From Pogona vitticeps (Eukaryota; Chordata; Lepidosauria; Squamata; Agamidae), in NCBI RefSeq assembly GCF_051106095.1, contig NC_135787.1:158108001-158172000 (forward strand): DNA of 64,000 nucleotides, in the 5' to 3' direction. Shown piece by piece: positions 59,560 to 64,000 of this stretch; positions within the stretch are counted from its first letter, which is position 1; the number at the start of each line of letters is the position of its first letter. The position numbers and the translations under genes are program-made. The notes under the pieces were generated by a model. It did not search any database. It saw only the letters and a list, made by a program, of their open reading frames with translations, and was not told the origin of the DNA.

Positions 59560-62500
59560 CAAAGCAATGGAGAAGGCTCTTTCTGAAGCCTCTGAACAAC
59601 ATACCACACCATCCCACTGCGATGCTCCACCCACTTCATCTAAAACTTCAAAAATCCATAAATCGAAGTGCTCGATACCAAAATCCTCAATATCGAAGCC
59701 CTCCACTAAACATCGAATGTCGACTGAAGCCTCTTCGATCCCGGAGACCTCTCTGCCTAAAAGGCCTAAAAAGCATAAATCTAAAGCTGCAGTCATCTCT
59801 CAGCAACAAACCGCCGAATCAATCTCTATTGGTTCACCTTTTGAAGATGATGGAATTCCCTCTCATCAACCCTGCTCCCGATCACCGGAATGGGATTACA
59901 GAGTTGATCAATTAACATCTTCTCCTCCCAGTCCTCAACACTCTGTTCTTTCGAGCAACCATTCCATAGTTGCTTCACTTGACAGGGTCGGCTCCGAACA
60001 ACAACTAGAGACCATACCTTATTCAGTAACACTATGACCACCTGGAGCCCCTATTTCATCACACGTGGCTCAGACCCACGTTCAGCACTCTCATCAGGTT
60101 GCCATTTGCCCCAACCAGTGCTTGACCAGACAAACTGCAACCGCCAATCAGCCAGTTGCTCTGTCCAGCTCAGCCATACCTTCTCAATCTTAGCAGCCAT
60201 CGTTGTCAAAACAGCTATATCGCCATGACCCACATGGACTCCAATCTGCTCCCTACCTGGCACCTAAAAGATCCAGGACAGTCAAGCAGTTTTCTTCTAC
60301 ACGCGAGGCTTTTACAGCTCCAGCCTCCCGATATTTTCCCGCTAATCCAGATGAGGGGAATCATTCCTCTCACTCAGCATCTCCAGCGCCTATATACTCC
60401 ACTGCCTTACCAGCTCTTCAACAACCTCCATTTCAACATCGTCGAGACAAGGCTCTGATATCGATGATCCCCAATATCCATCCTGATCCATCGACACTCA
60501 TTCTGCCCCTCTATCGACATACGATTTCCGTTAACCGATAGAACCAAGCCATCAAACTCAACATCACCAAGTTTGACACGGACATGCAACTACAGTATAT
60601 CAAACAACATCCATGGACACTTGAATGACATCTCTGGTATCGAAAATCCTCGACACCTACAAATGCCCATGGACATACAGGCTCCATTTGTATGTCGAAA
60701 AGTTCGTAAGTCGAAGTACCATTTTCCATTGAAAAGCATGGGAACGGAATTAATCCATTCCAGCATTTCAAAAAATTACCAAAATAAAAATAAAACCACA
60801 GAAACATAACACCTCAGTCCAAACCCACCCTCCAAAACCCACCCAAAACAAGTTTTTTAAAAAGAACATACCAGTCTGAAGCCTCCTGGCGCTCTGCTGC
60901 CTCTGCCGGGGGCGAGCAGCCAAGCACCCGGCCAGCTGACCGCTGCCTCCAATTGCAGTAGCGGGAGACCCCCAGGAGGTCTCCAATGGCGCTGGGGAAG
61001 CTCCCCCAGGGCTTCTCTGCCGCCATCAGAGATCTCCTGGGGGTCCCCCGCCACCGTGATTCGTGCCCTCAGGCTTTCCCAGGGAGTAGACCAGGCTTAC
61101 CAGGGGAAGCCCTTGCCTGGTATGCCCACTCTACCAGGCTTTCCCGGGGAGTAGACCAGGCCTACCGGGCAAAGCCCTCCTGAGGGCTTCACCTGGCAGG
61201 CCCGGTCTACTCCCTGGGAAAGCCTGAAGGTGCTGATCGCGGTGATGGGAGACCCCAGGGAGGTCTTGCCCGCCACCATGGGAGACCTCGCTGGGGGGTC
61301 CCTGCCGCCACGATTGGCATCTTCGGAGGTCTCAAAGGGCTTTCCCACCGACATTGGAGGAAGTCATTTGAGACTTCCAAAGGCAAAAAGGCAGGGGGAA
61401 AGGGTGGGAAATTGGAATTTCCTGCCCTTTCTCCCAGCCTTTTTGCCTTCGGAGGTCTCAAACGGCTTCCTCCGATGTCAGAGGGAAAGCCCTTTGAGAC
61501 CTCCGAAGGCGCCGATTGCTCGGTTTGCAAAAAATGGCATTGACTTGCGAACGGATCCTTGACCTCGTTTGTAGGTCGAGGCTCTGTTCGCAAGTCAATT
61601 TTTGTGAACGGAGCCATTCGTAAATCAAAAAGTTTGTATGTGGGGACGTTCGTAAGTTGAGGGTTGACTGTACTGTGACACTCAACCTATTGACACTGAA
61701 GTCGACTCCCAATGTGTTCCCGATTATTCCTATCACAGATCCAGTCCTCAGACGCCATCAGTATTACTTACCTCACCAGAATCCAACCATGTCGTTGCCG
61801 GCCCACCATCACCGGCGGAAGACTTCCAAACTTACACCCAACTTATGATCCATATGGCTAAGTCTCTCATTCTCCAAATCCACCATCCGACAGAACCAGC
61901 CAATCATCTATACAACCCAATCTCTAAAGATACAACTGCTCCAGGACATATCTCGAGGGTTCCATCTCTACTGAGCACCGCTCAATGATCCTGGACAAAA
62001 CCAGCCTCTTCCCATAACCATGTCTAAACAAATCAATAACCTCTACAGAGTCCATGATCCTGGAGCTCTATTTCTTCAAAAACGACCAGCTCCAAACTCT
62101 GTTTTTGTCGAAGCCTCACAATCCAGATCTCAACATCGACAAACCCTCATACCACCAAATCAAGACAGTAGAATGATAGACTCAATGGGAAGATGGCTTT
62201 ATTCATCAGCAGCGTTCACTATGCATGTCACTAACTAGCAGGGAGCCATGGGTGCATATCAATGTTTCCTTTGGGACAATATGTCAACCTTTGTCTAATC
62301 TTTACCAGAAGATAAAAAAGTACTCGCCCATACCTTTCAACAAGAAGTTCTTTCCATTGCCAAACAACAGTTGCTTTCTGCTAGGCACACGGTAGATGCC
62401 ACAGCAAAGTCAATGGCCACTTCAGTAACCTTACGACATTTCTCTTGGCTAAGGACAGCTGGCCTGGCTGAGGATGCCCGTGCATGTTGCATGTATCAAA

Positions 62501-64000
62501 GACCTTCCATTTGATGAGGCAGGCCTCTTTAATGCTGAAACTGATGATATTTTGGAAAATGTGCAAAAGAAAAGATCAGCAGCTTGGGAATTCATCCATC
62601 TTACCAACAACACCCCCAACAAAATCATTGGAGACGACCGTACAACTCATATCAAAAATTCCAATGTGATCCTCCAAAACAAACATCTTATACACACTAT
62701 TTCAGAAATCAAAGAAATAAACCCTGCCAACAACCCATTACTGATTGCAAGCCCAAACATCACGCTTGATGCTCCCATGACCAAGATCGCACACCACTCC
62801 AGACATCCTGCCATCTGGAAACACCTACCTGTCTGGGAATCCATCATTACAGTACCTGGGTACTGTCCATCATCTGCAACGGCTACCCTATCCATTTCCA
62901 ACTTCCTCCGGTAATACACGTCATCTCTCCACCATCTCCAACTCTACAAGCGGAAATAAAAAATTTACTCCTCAAAGACGCCATATAACCCATCTCACAA
63001 CACAACAAAAGGTTTTTCTCTCACTATTTCACCGTACCCAAAAAGGACGGGGGTCTTCACCCTATCTTAGACCTACAAGAGTTAAACAAATACATCATTA
63101 CCACAAAGTTCTATATGGTTACCCTCAAATCAGTTCTCCCTTTACTCCACAAAAACAACTGATTAACTGTTATAGATCTCAAAGACGCATACTTCCATAT
63201 TTCCATACATCCCTCACACAGAAAATTCCTTCAATTTCAGCTAGGATCACAAGCCTACCAATTCAAAAGTCTTTCTTTCAGCCTTGCTACAGCTCCAAGA
63301 ATATTCACCAAGTGCATGGCACCGGTAGCTGCTTACCTCAGGTTGCAAAAAAGTCTCATATTTCTATATATTGATGATTGGATCCTTGTAGCTCATTCCC
63401 GTCGCAAGGCCCAATGAGACACTTCACCCTTACCCTCCTTCACGATCTCAGTCTCACTGTCAACGAACAAAAATCAAATTTGAAACCTACACAAATTAAT
63501 CATTATATAGGCGCATGCATAGATTCCACACAAGCTTGTGCCTTTCTTCCTCCAGACAAGAGAGAAAATCTCATTGCACTACTTTGAGTTTTCACACACA
63601 CACCATGCTATGGTACCTGCTTTGACTGTGCAGCGTATACTAGGCACCATGGCCTTTATAACTTCAGTAGTGCAGCACGTACATCTCAAGATGAGATCTC
63701 TTCAGTCCTGGTTTCTTACCCTCTTCGGCCCGCTCACAGACCTTCCTTACACACTTTTAAGGGTCACCCCAGCACCCGCCTCCCAACTTCAGTGGTGGCG
63801 TTTTCCTCCCAACCTATCCGTCAGGCAGCCGTTCCGACAGCCACAACCACAAATAAAGGTCACCACCGATGCCAGCCTCACAGGCTGGGGAGCTCACTGC
63901 AGATCTCTCAAAATCCACACCAAGTGGTCTTCCAGAGAGAAATTGCTTCCCATCAACAAATTAGAGCTGTTGGTGATTATAAAAGCTTGCAAAGCTTTCA
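58945..64000 (+). mobile_element. DIRS-type retroelement (fossil), runs off the right edge
   Basis: A tyrosine-recombinase-class retroelement of the DIRS family in sense orientation to APAF1. Parts in order: a terminal region from about 58945; a gag-like region whose start has a Cys/His pattern (CLFCLLEAHQMSSCQHC near 59400); a later gag-like block around 62000-62600 (DLPFDEAGLFNAET); a reverse-transcriptase region around 62900-63400; and an RNase H region from about 63840 (TTDASLTGWGAH). The recombinase and right terminus would lie beyond the window. A Tigger-like element interrupts the gag-like region. The copy is broken in several places and is of middling age. Confidence 0.85.
60678..61670. 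mobile_element. Tigger-like non-autonomous element inside the DIRS copy
   Basis: About 993 bases between TA dinucleotides (60676-60677, 61671-61672). The right end reads (inverted) CAGTCAACCCTCAACTTACG and the left CAGGCTCCATTTGTATGTCG, with aagttcgtaagtcgaagtac following. The interior is GC-rich and repetitive (ggggagtagaccaggc, tctcctgggggtcccc). No transposase. It is younger than the DIRS insertion. Confidence 0.75.

Noticed and set aside
1-64000. CRISPR arrays, operons, ribosome binding sites, bacterial mobile elements
   Set aside because: None seen; gene structure and repeats are those of a vertebrate nuclear genome.

Overview
This is vertebrate nuclear DNA, most likely from a squamate reptile (a lizard). 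It carries three genes in the conserved order SLC25A3 - IKBIP - APAF1, as on human 12q23, written here from recall of those proteins. The repeats fit a squamate: BovB/RTE LINE pieces, tRNA-derived lizard SINEs, L2-group LINE tails, non-mammalian L1, a Penelope-like element, a DIRS element, and hAT and Tigger-like MITEs. There are no bacterial features. The genes are split into many short exons with GT-AG introns, so most long open frames are either transposon remnants or chance. LAYOUT. 1-625: last two exons of SLC25A3 (+), then its 3' UTR. 1967-15083: IKBIP on the minus strand, with two shared 5' exons (14923-15083, 12239-12356) and two alternative terminal exons (8331-9146 and 1967-2686). 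About 15.4-16.2 kb: a CpG-rich bidirectional promoter between IKBIP and APAF1. 19692-57241: nineteen coding exons of APAF1 (+). They encode the CARD, the NB-ARC ATPase, the winged-helix/helical arm and most of the first WD40 propeller, about 948 codons joined in phase without a break. The rest of APAF1 lies beyond the right edge. GENE FUNCTION. APAF1 is the cytochrome-c-sensing scaffold of the apoptosome. IKBIP is a single-pass coiled-coil membrane protein reported to promote apoptosis and to bind IKK-beta. SLC25A3 is the mitochondrial phosphate carrier. The IKBIP/APAF1 head-to-head pair with a shared promoter matches what is known in mammals. MOBILE DNA. The introns are layered with elements, several with readable boundaries. 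These include a 5S rRNA retrocopy with a 12-bp target duplication, a 136-bp hAT MITE inserted into a copy of itself, five Tigger-like MITEs (one holding a 119-bp minisatellite), an L1 fragment with a 17-bp duplication, and an older L1 with the geometry of a twin-priming inversion. There is also an L2-group LINE with an uninterrupted 884-codon reverse-transcriptase frame, a Penelope-like piece with GIY-YIG domain and a possible hammerhead-like fold, and a broken DIRS element running off the right end with a Tigger-like element inside it. I found no wholly new gene system. The most useful leads are the alternative IKBIP terminal exons, the apparent loss of the alternative APAF1 CARD-linker donor, the twin-primed L1, the ribozyme-like Penelope end and the nested MITEs.
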